Part shown: one piece after another, positions 55,119 through 64,000 of the stretch | Layout of the letters: each line of letters opens with the position of its first letter | Numbering within the stretch: the first letter of the stretch is position 1 | Assembly (NCBI GenBank): GCA_903772945.1 | Contig: CAICTM010000007.1 | Location: 62,001 to 126,000, forward strand | DNA: 64,000 nt | Reading direction: 5' to 3' | Source: Seminavis robusta | Lineage: Eukaryota; Bacillariophyta; Bacillariophyceae; Naviculales; Naviculaceae | Program-made: the position numbers and the translations under genes | Notes under the pieces: model-generated | Databases searched by the model: none | What the model was told of the DNA's origin: nothing | The model's input: only the letters and a program-made list of their open reading frames with translations

Positions 55119-57783
55119 AAAACTTGTCAGGACACATACATATCCATGTAGTAAACCCATTGTAGTAAACAATACAATTTTGCTTTTATGGGAAACAGTA
55201 GATAGACCATCCCGAGGCAGTTGCCAATGACGAGGCTAGTCATTTCGTTGGAGGAGATCCAAAGATTGGAAGGCTTTGGCGGTGAAGGATCTTGCAGAGC
55301 AGGATGCCTTCGGTTGTCTCCGTATCACCATCGTCTGCTACTGGCTAAGAGTAGTACCTGGTAGCCCTCTTCCAAGATTTCGGTGTGGTCAAGCAAGATG
55401 AACCCCAAACACTATGCATACTAGCTACCCGGTACAGCTGTAGCGGTACCAACTCCTCAGAGCATAAGCCAGCAGAGTACCGTAAGCTTTGCCACCCAAG
55501 ACTTGGGGTCCTGAAGTGCCGTCCTATTAGTGCCGCCTCTTGACCTATCCAAGCCCTCTAGTAGCTAAGCCAACCGTCGCTAGCGACGCCGACGGGCTCA
55601 TCATCGGCATCAGAATGGTGGAACGTAGCATCAACTTCATCATGGTTGGGTACTGGTACCAATGGCATGGCTTTCGGCAATGCCATCGTAAACAGCTTTG
55701 GCTGCTCCACCGGGTCTCTTCGGGACAAACTGCGTCCTTCCACCCACCTAACGGTGCCGGTAGATAGCCAGCTAAGCTGATGATTTGAAGTACGTTAGTG
55801 TCAGGGTTGATGTTTCAAGACGCTGGCTGCATTTCCACTCTGGTGGTCCACGATCCTTACGTATCAGCCTGGCTGGGCACCAGTAGCACGAGCCAATAAC
55901 CAGCAGTTACTTGGATGTCACTATGGCTTAGAGTTGACTAATCTCCCGTTAGTAGTTAGAGTTGGGTGCATCGATCGATCGATCCGTCGTTGGTCTTTTC
56001 TTGATGTGGTTTCGGACTATTAATAGCTGCGAAGCTCCAAAGTACGTTTGTGTCAGGCCTCAAGACAAATTGAGGTGCAGTTTCTGTAAACAAGGCCAGC
56101 TTCGGCACAGACAGAGGGAGGACTAAGGGGTGCAACTGACTTCTATATTGGTACCACCAGGTACGAGTACCAGGTAGCTCTTCTTGTATTCTTCATCTCT
56201 CCGAGTCGAGCCGAGTCAGTCTATCGAGCTGCACAGAACTCATGTTGGAATCAATGTCGGTTCCCATCCACCATGCCAATAATCGTCCGGAGACTAGCTA
56301 CCGTAGCGCGACAGCCTTTCTATTCAGGCCACTTACTTTTTGGCTTGGCCAAGGGTAAGACTGATTGATTGATTTACCTACTTCCAACCAACGCTTCTTG
56401 CCTTTTACTCCGAGTAACTACTGGAGTACCGTATTTATTCATTTTGGTGCAGCACTCCTTCTCTAACGGCTCAATTGCCAGGTGAAAAAATTGATAGTTT
56501 TGTCATTTATTCCTTTTTCTCTGATTCGATTCTCATGCATCATTCAATGGATCCTTCATGAAATGCTCGCTTCCAAGATCTCGGCTTGTCTGGCGGTACT
56601 GGTACCTGGTGCCAACAGATTGATTTTCCTACCATACTCCGAGTACTGTACCGGTACTTTCGACCAGCACTGAAAACTTTCATTTAGTGCCTTCGAACTA
56701 CCGTAACAAATCACTTGCAGTGCTCCTCAAACGTGGACGGCTCGATTGCCAGATGCAAGAGTTGGTCCGATTCATTTCTCAGTCCTCTTTTTTCTGTCCG
56801 TGCATTTACATGTACATGTAAAAAAGCTATGTAATGAAGTACCGGTACATGTCAAGGACAGTCGGAAATCTCCTAGGTTGCAATCTCCCACGAGCGCGCT
56901 GGCCATGCTTGCATAGGACCGGTATGCATAGGGACTGGATCTTGCTGGTACTGTTGTAATACTACCGTGACAGGCAGGCTTAGAAGGGTAGTTTAGGTAA
57001 AATGGGATTAAAGATATTTTAAAAAAGAGGTTGAATCTCATTCGACTTCAAGACTGTTTTTACCAAATCTCCTCAAAACCGAAAGATGTCTTCCCGTAGA
57101 TCTGATCCATGCTCTGCCGGTACAATAGCTGGCTACGGTAGTACCACTGAAGCCAGCTATGCATAGATAGATGTGTAAGAAAAGCTCACAAGGTCTGAGG
57201 TCGAATCGCCAATGGTACTACCATAACCCAAAAGCTCTTCCCCTCTTATTCAGGAGAACCCATCTCCGACAGCACAGTAGTCATTTCGGGACAAAAAATC
57301 ATTATTTTGTTTGCCAATCACGGTTCCCGCCCAACGTTTCGCATTCTTCCTGCCCTCCTGAAGTTTAGACCACCGAAGTATGCCTATTTGTGTGTATGAC
57401 CAATATGATCACATCAGTGATACCAAGGCCACAACTTCCTTCTGGGGATCCAAGCAGGATTAAAGGAGGCCAGTGACTGTAGTGTTCCAGCAACTATAAC
57501 TGATGCAAGAATTAACAGGGATCAACAGTACATCGTCCACATCGGCGAGCCTCATACTCTAGTAGAGCACACTGGCAAGGCTTCTGCCTGCCCCAGAAAT
57601 ATCTATCCTCCAGAAATTTCTCCGCCAAAAGTATCGTTGAATACATTCATGCTCCATCAGGATGTGTAAGAAATCTCATAATTTGAGTTTGCAAACAACC
57701 TCAGAGCCGAGTGACAGTCGATCACAAGCAAGCTAGAGCAACGCAGAATCCGGTGCAACACTGAACAGATCATAGAAGGCATC
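55119..57783. other. Long intergenic region, no gene seen
   Basis: 2.7 kb without a convincing gene. A weak direct similarity links about 55785-55830 and 56038-56070 (AAGTACGT-T-GTGTCAGG). TACATGTACATGTA at 56808-56821 and several CCGGTAC palindromes. Frames at 55540-55767, 56482-56673 and 57171-57368 have no motif. Confidence 0.55.
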
Positions 57784-59784
57784 ATGAGCATCAAGAAAGG
57801 TAACGCCATGGGTGATATGGTACACTATACTCGTATGAGCTCCTTGGACGAGTCAGATGTTAATGATTTGTGTAGAATGATCCTCAATCTCAGTGGCTCT
57901 GTGGATGTTCTGACACAAACCGTGGAAACCGTGAACACAATTATGGACAATCGACTTTCCAAGCTTGAACTGAATACGGGGAACAAGGAGGAGACCAAGG
58001 AGGAGCACAAGGAGGAGAACGAGGGGGGCGAGCCTTCCCAAGCCAAAGCAAGAATCACCAGAATCGAACCATTGACGAGCGATATCAAAAGTGTTACTGT
58101 GAAGATTACCAAAGGTAACGTGTGTTTTGAGGCTGGCCAGTTTATGGGTGTCTACGATGGTCGAAGAACTGGCTTGGACGTTGGTAACAGCATTTTTCCA
58201 GGGACATACTCCGTGGCTTCTCCGCCCAGTGCTCTCCCCTTCATTACCTTTGCAATTGGTCAAGATAATAATCCTCGTAGTCTGAGGAACTTTCTCTACA
58301 ATCAAGCCAAAGTTGGGGATCCCATCATGTTGGACCAGAAAGGATCTGGCACTGTTGCCATTAGCCCTCGCATGGTGATGACCCCCATGGGAGGACCTGG
58401 CGGATTGGTACTCATCGGAGGCGGATCTGCTGTCATGGGACTTGTGTCGATTGTGGAGGAACTCCTCTCCGATAAGGAAGGTCAAAAAATTCCCTCTATC
58501 ACTCTCATTCATTCCAACCGATCCAACACGAATGTCCCCTTCTATGAGAGAATGACACGGCTCGACAAGGAAATCGCCCAGTTCCATTACAAGCTGTTCA
58601 TCACCGGTGATACGATGGGACCTTCAGAAAGCCCCAGGGGTGCTGTGGGAAGGGTAGGCGTTCGTGACTTGGTGAACGTAATCCCCGGAGCCCGTCTTTT
58701 TTGCGTCTGCGGAAGTGGTGTCTTTTGCGAAGCAATGGTCAATTCCCTGTTGAATCTAGGTGTGTGGCCAGGAAGCATCCGAACCGATTACACCACAAGA
58801 GTTGATCCTGCTCGAAAGCTCCAAGAGATTGATGCGGCCAAAGTCCACCAAACGTCCTCAACTCGGTTTGAATCTTGTTCCGATGCAACTCAATCCAAGG
58901 GTACAATGGTCTCTACTGACAGTGGACAGAACTATTTGAAGACCTATGGCATTGACATTCTCCTCAGCAAGATAGCCTCCCGGTTGGAAGAAGAAAAGCC
59001 TGACTATCCATTGGAGTTTCTCAAGGACGAGATCCAAAAAGCACAAGAGGTTCTACCAGAGATCAGCAACAGCAATGCCGGCGATCCAGAGTTTTGGATC
59101 AACTATTACGAAACAGACATGGTAACTTGGCAAGCCCCTGTTGTGAGTCCCTGGTTGGTGAAGTACCTCCCTGACTTAGTGGGATCATCATCGGCGTCAA
59201 AGCGAGTTTTTGTGCCTCTCTGCGGCAAGAGTTTGGATCTCAAGTTCTTGTTGGATAATGGCCACCACGTCATTGGCGCCGACTGCAGCGGCATTGCTTG
59301 TCAAGACTTCTTCAAAGAGAACGATATCCCTGACTACATCCAAGAAGTTGTAGCTCACCCCGAAGGCAAGCGTATTGTTCGTCACAAGTCCAAATCACTT
59401 CCTATTGAGCTCTATGAAGGTGATATCTTTGACTTGACTCCTACAATTATTGGCGGCACCGTGGATGCTGTGTTGGACCGAGCTGCACTAGTAGCCCTCC
59501 CCCCACAGATCATTCAAAACCAATACTTGCCTCATATTACCAAGCTGCTCAACAAGCAAGCTGGTGGCAAGGTGTTGTTTGCATCTGTGGCAGAGCTACC
59601 ATTTCCCAAGGCCCCACCTCATACATATGAGCAGAACATGATTGAATCAATCCTGGCTTGCTTTTTCTCAAAGATTGAGCTCAAGGAGACTCATCGTTAC
59701 CGTGTGAATGCTGGATATGTCTCGGAGCCCATCTATTTGTTGGAAAACGGCGGTGACGACGACGAGTTGGGCGCATGGTGTTAA
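57784..59784 (+). CDS. Fusion of FNR-type flavin reductase, RIIa-like segment and TPMT-family methyltransferase
   Basis: Single exon, 666 residues. Residues ~15-75: possible coiled coil and an acidic Glu-rich hinge. About 90-345: ferredoxin-reductase/cytochrome b5-reductase-like domain (FEAGQFMGVYDG, GTYSVASPP for FAD, LIGGGSAVMGLVSI for NAD(P), FCVCGSGVFCEAM near the end); the Arg of the usual R-x-Y-S FAD motif is Gly. About 380-415: a segment like the RIIa dimerisation/docking helix pair (YLKTYGIDILLSKI, EKPDYPLEFL). About 430-655: thiopurine-methyltransferase family domain with VFVPLCGKSLDL, GHHVIGADCS, ELYEGDIFDL and LDRAALVALPP. TPMT-family enzymes use SAM to methylate thiols, selenium or tellurium species, or halides (plant HOL/HTMT). 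No signal or membrane segment, so probably cytosolic. Redox reduction coupled to methylation is an inference. Confidence 0.9.
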   Translation: MSIKKGNAMGDMVHYTRMSSLDESDVNDLCRMILNLSGSVDVLTQTVETVNTIMDNRLSKLELNTGNKEETKEEHKEENEGGEPSQAKARITRIEPLTSDIKSVTVKITKGNVCFEAGQFMGVYDGRRTGLDVGNSIFPGTYSVASPPSALPFITFAIGQDNNPRSLRNFLYNQAKVGDPIMLDQKGSGTVAISPRMVMTPMGGPGGLVLIGGGSAVMGLVSIVEELLSDKEGQKIPSITLIHSNRSNTNVPFYERMTRLDKEIAQFHYKLFITGDTMGPSESPRGAVGRVGVRDLVNVIPGARLFCVCGSGVFCEAMVNSLLNLGVWPGSIRTDYTTRVDPARKLQEIDAAKVHQTSSTRFESCSDATQSKGTMVSTDSGQNYLKTYGIDILLSKIASRLEEEKPDYPLEFLKDEIQKAQEVLPEISNSNAGDPEFWINYYETDMVTWQAPVVSPWLVKYLPDLVGSSSASKRVFVPLCGKSLDLKFLLDNGHHVIGADCSGIACQDFFKENDIPDYIQEVVAHPEGKRIVRHKSKSLPIELYEGDIFDLTPTIIGGTVDAVLDRAALVALPPQIIQNQYLPHITKLLNKQAGGKVLFASVAELPFPKAPPHTYEQNMIESILACFFSKIELKETHRYRVNAGYVSEPIYLLENGGDDDELGAWC

Positions 59785-61274
59785 TAAGAGCAGGGAACAT
59801 CCAAAAGGATCGTCATTCACCGTAGGTTCTCAATATTTGTTTCGTAGATTAAAGTAAAACACGAGCTCTGCATGTCTTTCTCCTCGGCTATGCAGTACTG
59901 CAAGTAGATGTGGAGCTCTTCCAGCTTTCATCTGAGAAAAATGGGCACAGTCGTTTTTCAAAGTGTTTTTTTAACGTCACAGAGCAGCCCTAGCTGGACA
60001 CCCTCCAGCTGGTTGCTTCCAAAAGAGCTTTGGGCTTTTTGTATCATATGGTAAGCCTCTCGAGGCTGCCTCGTTGGGCTGTGAGCCTTTCCATGCAAAC
60101 GGTGAGCATCATGCAAACCAACTAACTGTGAATGAGTGTGACTGAACGCGGAGTAACCTTTACTCCAGCTGAGCTGCTGGAAAGAGCTATTGACAGAAGT
60201 ATTGAAAGATGTAAGAACAAGAACTTCATCATCGAAAACTACCATAACAGCTTATGCAACCAAGTCCATCGGATTGTTTCCTTTTTAGAAAGTTGTCTTC
60301 ATTGACTACTATACAAACAAGTCCATCGAATTGTTGAACCCAGAGGAACGCAGAACTGCGGGATGACCTGACCTGCAGGAGTGCTAGCCTCATCCGACGA
60401 ACGAGTTCGTAATATTGTATAAAAGAAGACGCATTGCAACTAACTGACAAACAAATCCACACACGCCACGGTGCCACGATCTTTACGGCATCATTTGGGC
60501 AGCGTGAACCAATCACTTTCAACTAGCTAGCTATACAGAAGGCAGAGTTCATCAGCCATCTTTGCTTGACTTGGTCCTGATTCAGCAGGAGCCACTGAGT
60601 TGACGGACGGCACGGTGTAGCTCCCACCAGCTGGTTGCTTGCTCATCTTGATACGGGTAGAGCCCAACGAAGGAACTGATTCATCTTTGGCTCGTACCGT
60701 ACCAGTCTGACTAAGGTATTCATACCGGTAGCTGTAGAGCAGCTGCTTCCACAACAATGACACTGCGGGTGTGAGCGGTGGCTCTTGTGGTGGAGTGACT
60801 CGACGATCTTTCCTGACTCACGGATTTCTCCAAGACAGCAAGACACGACTACCACGTCACGCTGGTTTGCTTTCGGTGGGAGTATCGCTGTAGATTCCGG
60901 CATGCAATGTCCGGATGTGTTCTCTGGTCTGGCAGCACTAAGTGCGTCTTGGCCACGTCAGACTTGAGTTGCTGCTCGGGCATATGGCAGGACCAGATGC
61001 GTACGTAGAAACGTACTGGCTCCCGAATTATTGGTCCCGAAGTTTTGAGTCATTCGAATTTTTGCACAGTGGTTCTTGTAGTGACTCGGTCATTCTGTTC
61101 TGCAGGCAGCATTGGAAGTTGGAAGAACCTCTGATCGCTTGATGGCTCCTTGTCACTCTTGATGCCAGAATTGCCAGAGCTCACAATTTGAGTTTCCAAG
61201 AAAACCAAAACCACAAAAACACTCAACGGATCATCCTTACCCAAGACTACCAACAAGACAACAAATCAATCACC
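59785..61274. other. Intergenic, no gene seen
   Basis: 1.5 kb with only short overlapping frames. An in-frame extension of the next gene reaches 61188 but precedes its natural presequence start. CTAG near 60525. Confidence 0.6.
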
Positions 61275-61937
61275 ATGATGACATCTGCTGCCACTGCTTC
61301 CAAGCACTCCACTCTCCGCCTACTAGTACTGGTATCTTCCTTCCTGGCTTCTTGTACTGCATTTCAAGTAGCGACGCAAGCTCCTCCTGCAGCGACCAGC
61401 CTGGGTTACACGGTGGGATCAGATGTGATTCCAGAGACAGCGTGGAAACCAGCTCCTCCTGCTCCTGCCGTGGATCGTAGTAGCAGTAGTAGCACAAGTA
61501 GTAGTGCTAGTGAACACCGATTGCCCAACATGAGGACAGTTTCGACTCGCGCTGAATTTGACGAATTTGTGAAAGATTCCACGCAGCTGACCGTGGTTCG
61601 ATTCCACGCTCCATTTTGCAAGGCGTGCAAAGCCATGGCGCCCCAACTGGAACGCTTTGCCAAGAATCATCCCGAAATGAACTTTGTACAGATTGCTTAT
61701 GATAGAAGAGACCCCGAAGTCAAGGGATTGGTCCAAAGTCTCCGCATTCAAAAAGTACCCTACGGGCTAGTCTACCATCCTGCCGCGGGACTGGTCGAAT
61801 CGGCCAATTTCAACAAGAAGTACTTTTCCAGCGTCGAGCAAATGTTAGAGGAATACCATCAAGGCATTTGCTATTTGCCCGATCAAGTCGACGAGTATTC
61901 CAACGTGTACGAGGCGCCTTATGCTATTGTGCAATAA
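61275..61937 (+). CDS. Plastid-targeted thioredoxin-like protein
   Basis: 220 residues, single exon. The N-terminus has the diatom bipartite plastid presequence: a hydrophobic signal (LRLLVLVSSFLASC) then TAFQV, where Phe follows the predicted cleavage site, as in the ASAFAP rule, then a Ser/Ala/Pro-rich transit part. The thioredoxin fold covers about 90-205: VVRFHAPFCKACKAMAP carries the redox pair CKAC (canonical WCGPC), and KVPYG holds the cis-Pro. The missing Trp before the active site and CKAC instead of CGPC put it among atypical chloroplast thioredoxins (ACHT/HCF164-like are candidates). The start at 61275 was chosen over the upstream in-frame ATG at 61188 because it exposes the signal. 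Likely reduces plastid target proteins; targets unknown. Confidence 0.87.
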   Translation: MMTSAATASKHSTLRLLVLVSSFLASCTAFQVATQAPPAATSLGYTVGSDVIPETAWKPAPPAPAVDRSSSSSTSSSASEHRLPNMRTVSTRAEFDEFVKDSTQLTVVRFHAPFCKACKAMAPQLERFAKNHPEMNFVQIAYDRRDPEVKGLVQSLRIQKVPYGLVYHPAAGLVESANFNKKYFSSVEQMLEEYHQGICYLPDQVDEYSNVYEAPYAIVQ

Positions 61938-62981
61938 TGAATGTCTTTACTGAGCCAAATCAGGGACGACCGAGACGGGGGGCGCTTCATGCGAAAACTA
62001 CGAGCCTCAACTACAACGACAGCCAACAGCAACGAGATACACCACCACTATAGAATTCACTAAAAGCTAACTCATAAAAGCAATACAGAAAACGTTTACA
62101 CAATAGTTGACACTCAGCCAGCACACCGGTATCCAGAAAACTTTCAGTTCATCAGGCCAAGAATCAAGCAGCACCAACAGCCTGTTGATCGAGGTTTGTG
62201 ATGGCTTCATGTTGATGGCTTCAGATGATAATATATATTTCCGTTGGCTACCACCAATATTTCCGTTGGCTACCGGTGCTACCGCCACCGGTACCGGTAG
62301 GAGGCAATTACTACCAAGGAGACGCTGCAAAGGGGGGCTATAGAGGCATGGCTCAGGTGAGCTCAGCCAATGACTCTTCCCTTCACCTTTTATTGCACCA
62401 TTTCAAAAATGGCAGATGTGAAGAGGACGGGGCTTCAGATTCTCATTTTTTCTTTTGGCTAGTACGCATACGGTAGCTAGGGAAGCAACGCCATTTGCCC
62501 CTTTTTTGGCCATTGCTGCCAACCAATTGCTTCAGAGGTTGATTTTCTCCCATGTATTCGGTGTTCTGAGCTCAACAGAAAATCAGTGTCCCCAATATTC
62601 CGCTTTGCCAGCTCCTTGGGTGGTCCGGTGATTGTACATAGATGATGACATTGTGTCGAGGGAGGGATTGATTGTGATTCACGAGCTCCATGGCAAAAAG
62701 GGTCCTGGTTCCAATACCACGTCTGATACTTTGTTCACTGTTTACCGATGTTTACCCACAAGTTACCCTCATTTGTCTAACAAACGTGAAACAAGAGTGC
62801 CACTTTGACACTTCTCAACCTGGACGCACACCGAGACGGACTTCCAAGTGGATCGAGAAGCACCAAGCCCAGGGCTGCATTTTATCCTCATTATTGACAT
62901 AGGCTATCCCCCCCTCAGCCTAACTTAGCTATAGCACTCGATCGATATACTGGTTGTCAGCCTTGCTGATCGTGCACCGTC
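61938..62981. other. Intergenic, no gene seen
   Basis: 1 kb. An imperfect direct repeat, TTTCCGTTGGCTACC, occurs at about 62239 and 62261, next to ACCGGTACCGGTAG palindromes. No gene supported. Confidence 0.6.
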
Positions 62982-64000
62982 ATGGAGCCAGACGGTATGT
63001 CAGCCAGTGCCAATAAGGCGGGTCTCCCGGTAGCTTCAGCAGAGGCGGTCTCTGGGGTCCATGGCAGCGAAGATACCCCTATGGTTCCCGTGGTCCTGAT
63101 TGAGGAGGATGAAGCGAATGATCCACCTGAACCTCCTTCATCTGCAGCCTTCAATACTACTGGTACACATAATACCAGTGGTGAGTTCAAGAAGAAACCA
63201 GGATTGCGACGTTCCAGTAACCCTACTACCGGTACCGGTACCGGTACGAATTCTGGTACACCAGACACAGTCAGAGCGGCAGTGGCGCCTGCAGTAGCCA
63301 AGCATGGTCTTGCAGCACGTCGACCCTCGTCCCAACAAACGACCACAAGAATCCCTGATCCTCCTGATCATGAATATGACTCTCACTCCACAGATTTTCA
63401 TGAAGGACTGGTTCCTCAACCTCCAGCTGCTCGTCCTCCTATGGCAACACCAAATTCTGTCATGGAGGTTCCCAGAGCCCCCTCAGGAAACGTTTTCACA
63501 GATACCATGATCCACTACAAGACAGAAGCCATGAATCACGAAGAGAACGACGAAGAAAATCCACCCATCGTTGAAGAAAATCTATTGTCTCCGCCTACTG
63601 ATCCGAAAAGTGCTACCGATAAAACCGCTTCTTTGTCCGTTCCTTTATCCGAAAAGCAAGACAGCAAGAAAAGTATCAGCGAGGATACTGTGGCAGTCCC
63701 CAAAGTTTGGATATGGACTTGTCTCGTGCTTATTATCTTGGTGGGTGGAATTGGGGCGGCGGTTGGGATTACCTTGAAGGTCTCCAACAACGACAGCGAG
63801 AGCACCCCCACCACTACCACCACTACCACAGCAACCTCGTCTTCCTCGGAATCTCTGCCCGCCACTGTCGGTCCAATCGCGACTACACAACTCACCGACA
63901 GTGGGCCAACCGCTAACGATTTGGACCCTTTGGACACTACCACTCCAGCCCCAACAGATGAACCTGTCTCGTCACCCGCTCAAGAACCGACAATGTCACC
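62982..64000 (+). CDS. N-terminal part of a type II membrane protein (probable LRR family member), cut by the window edge
   Basis: An open frame from the ATG at 62982 runs past the right edge (339 codons seen, no stop). Residues 1 to ~235 are Pro/Ser/Thr-rich, without a signal peptide. One hydrophobic helix (VWIWTCLVLIILVGGIGAAV, about 244-266) follows, then a Thr/Ser/Pro-rich stalk with TPAPTDEP units. This arrangement, with a long disordered tail, one helix and then a stalk, is that of the LRR proteins earlier in the window, but the GMVGK motif is not visible and the LRR part would lie beyond the edge. The stretch TACCGGTACCGGTACC near 63229-63246 is part of the coding sequence (Thr-Gly repeats). 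Family assignment is a guess. Confidence 0.6.
   Translation, partial: MEPDGMSASANKAGLPVASAEAVSGVHGSEDTPMVPVVLIEEDEANDPPEPPSSAAFNTTGTHNTSGEFKKKPGLRRSSNPTTGTGTGTNSGTPDTVRAAVAPAVAKHGLAARRPSSQQTTTRIPDPPDHEYDSHSTDFHEGLVPQPPAARPPMATPNSVMEVPRAPSGNVFTDTMIHYKTEAMNHEENDEENPPIVEENLLSPPTDPKSATDKTASLSVPLSEKQDSKKSISEDTVAVPKVWIWTCLVLIILVGGIGAAVGITLKVSNNDSESTPTTTTTTTATSSSSESLPATVGPIATTQLTDSGPTANDLDPLDTTTPAPTDEPVSSPAQEPTMS

Overview
The window is nuclear DNA of a eukaryotic alga, most likely a raphid pennate diatom (Seminavis robusta or a relative is my guess; no marker gene settles the species). The reasons are: short GT-AG introns, mostly 70-145 bases; a thioredoxin with the diatom plastid presequence pattern (hydrophobic signal, then a Phe just after the inferred cleavage site); secreted Ser/Pro-rich proteins with Arg-X-Leu sites just after the signal peptide; several membrane LRR proteins without a kinase domain; and intergenic DNA rich in CTAG, ACCGGT and TACATGTA palindromes. 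I saw no rRNA, tRNA, CRISPR array, recognisable transposon or virus-derived element.

Layout. 0.8-3.2 kb (minus): LRR membrane protein 1. 4.0-9.5 kb (plus): a P5A-type ATPase (Spf1/ATP13A1 family) in five exons. 10.9-17.3 kb (plus): a very large DOMON/cytochrome b561 protein with five DOMON domains, six copies of an unrecognised Cys/His module and a recent internal duplication of about 2.1 kb. 18.0-24.7 kb (plus): three secreted proteins, namely two paralogues with PPC-like beta-sandwich repeats around a VWD-like protein with a Ser-Pro-Ser-Gln repeat. 26.6 kb: a small basic protein of unknown function. 27.6-30.3 kb (minus): LRR protein 2. 32.4-36.9 kb (plus): a 1,496-residue protein with repeated Stc1-like zinc motifs. 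37.4-39.9 kb (plus): LRR protein 3. 40.4-40.9 kb: a possible decayed gene. 41.5-43.1 kb (minus): a seven-helix GPCR-like receptor. 44.6-48.6 kb (plus): a clostripain-like protein whose catalytic His and Cys positions are replaced, fused to two FTP lectin domains. 49.2-51.1 kb: a TMEM97-like protein and a CRAL-TRIO protein, convergent. 51.9-55.1 kb (plus): an ABCG half-transporter with a large insertion before its last helix. 57.8-59.8 kb (plus): a fusion of a flavin reductase, an RIIa-type dimerisation segment and a TPMT-type methyltransferase. 61.3 kb: a plastid thioredoxin-like protein. 63.0 kb to the right edge: the N-terminal part of another type II membrane protein.

The genes do not form an operon. 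The shared theme is the cell surface: LRR proteins, a GPCR, secreted PPC, VWD and lectin proteins, and a heme protein with many extracellular DOMON domains. Exon joins below were chosen so that GT-AG introns keep the frame and restore known family motifs. They are predictions without transcript support. The strongest candidates for undescribed biology are the DOMON/b561 protein with its new module and the reductase-RIIa-methyltransferase fusion.
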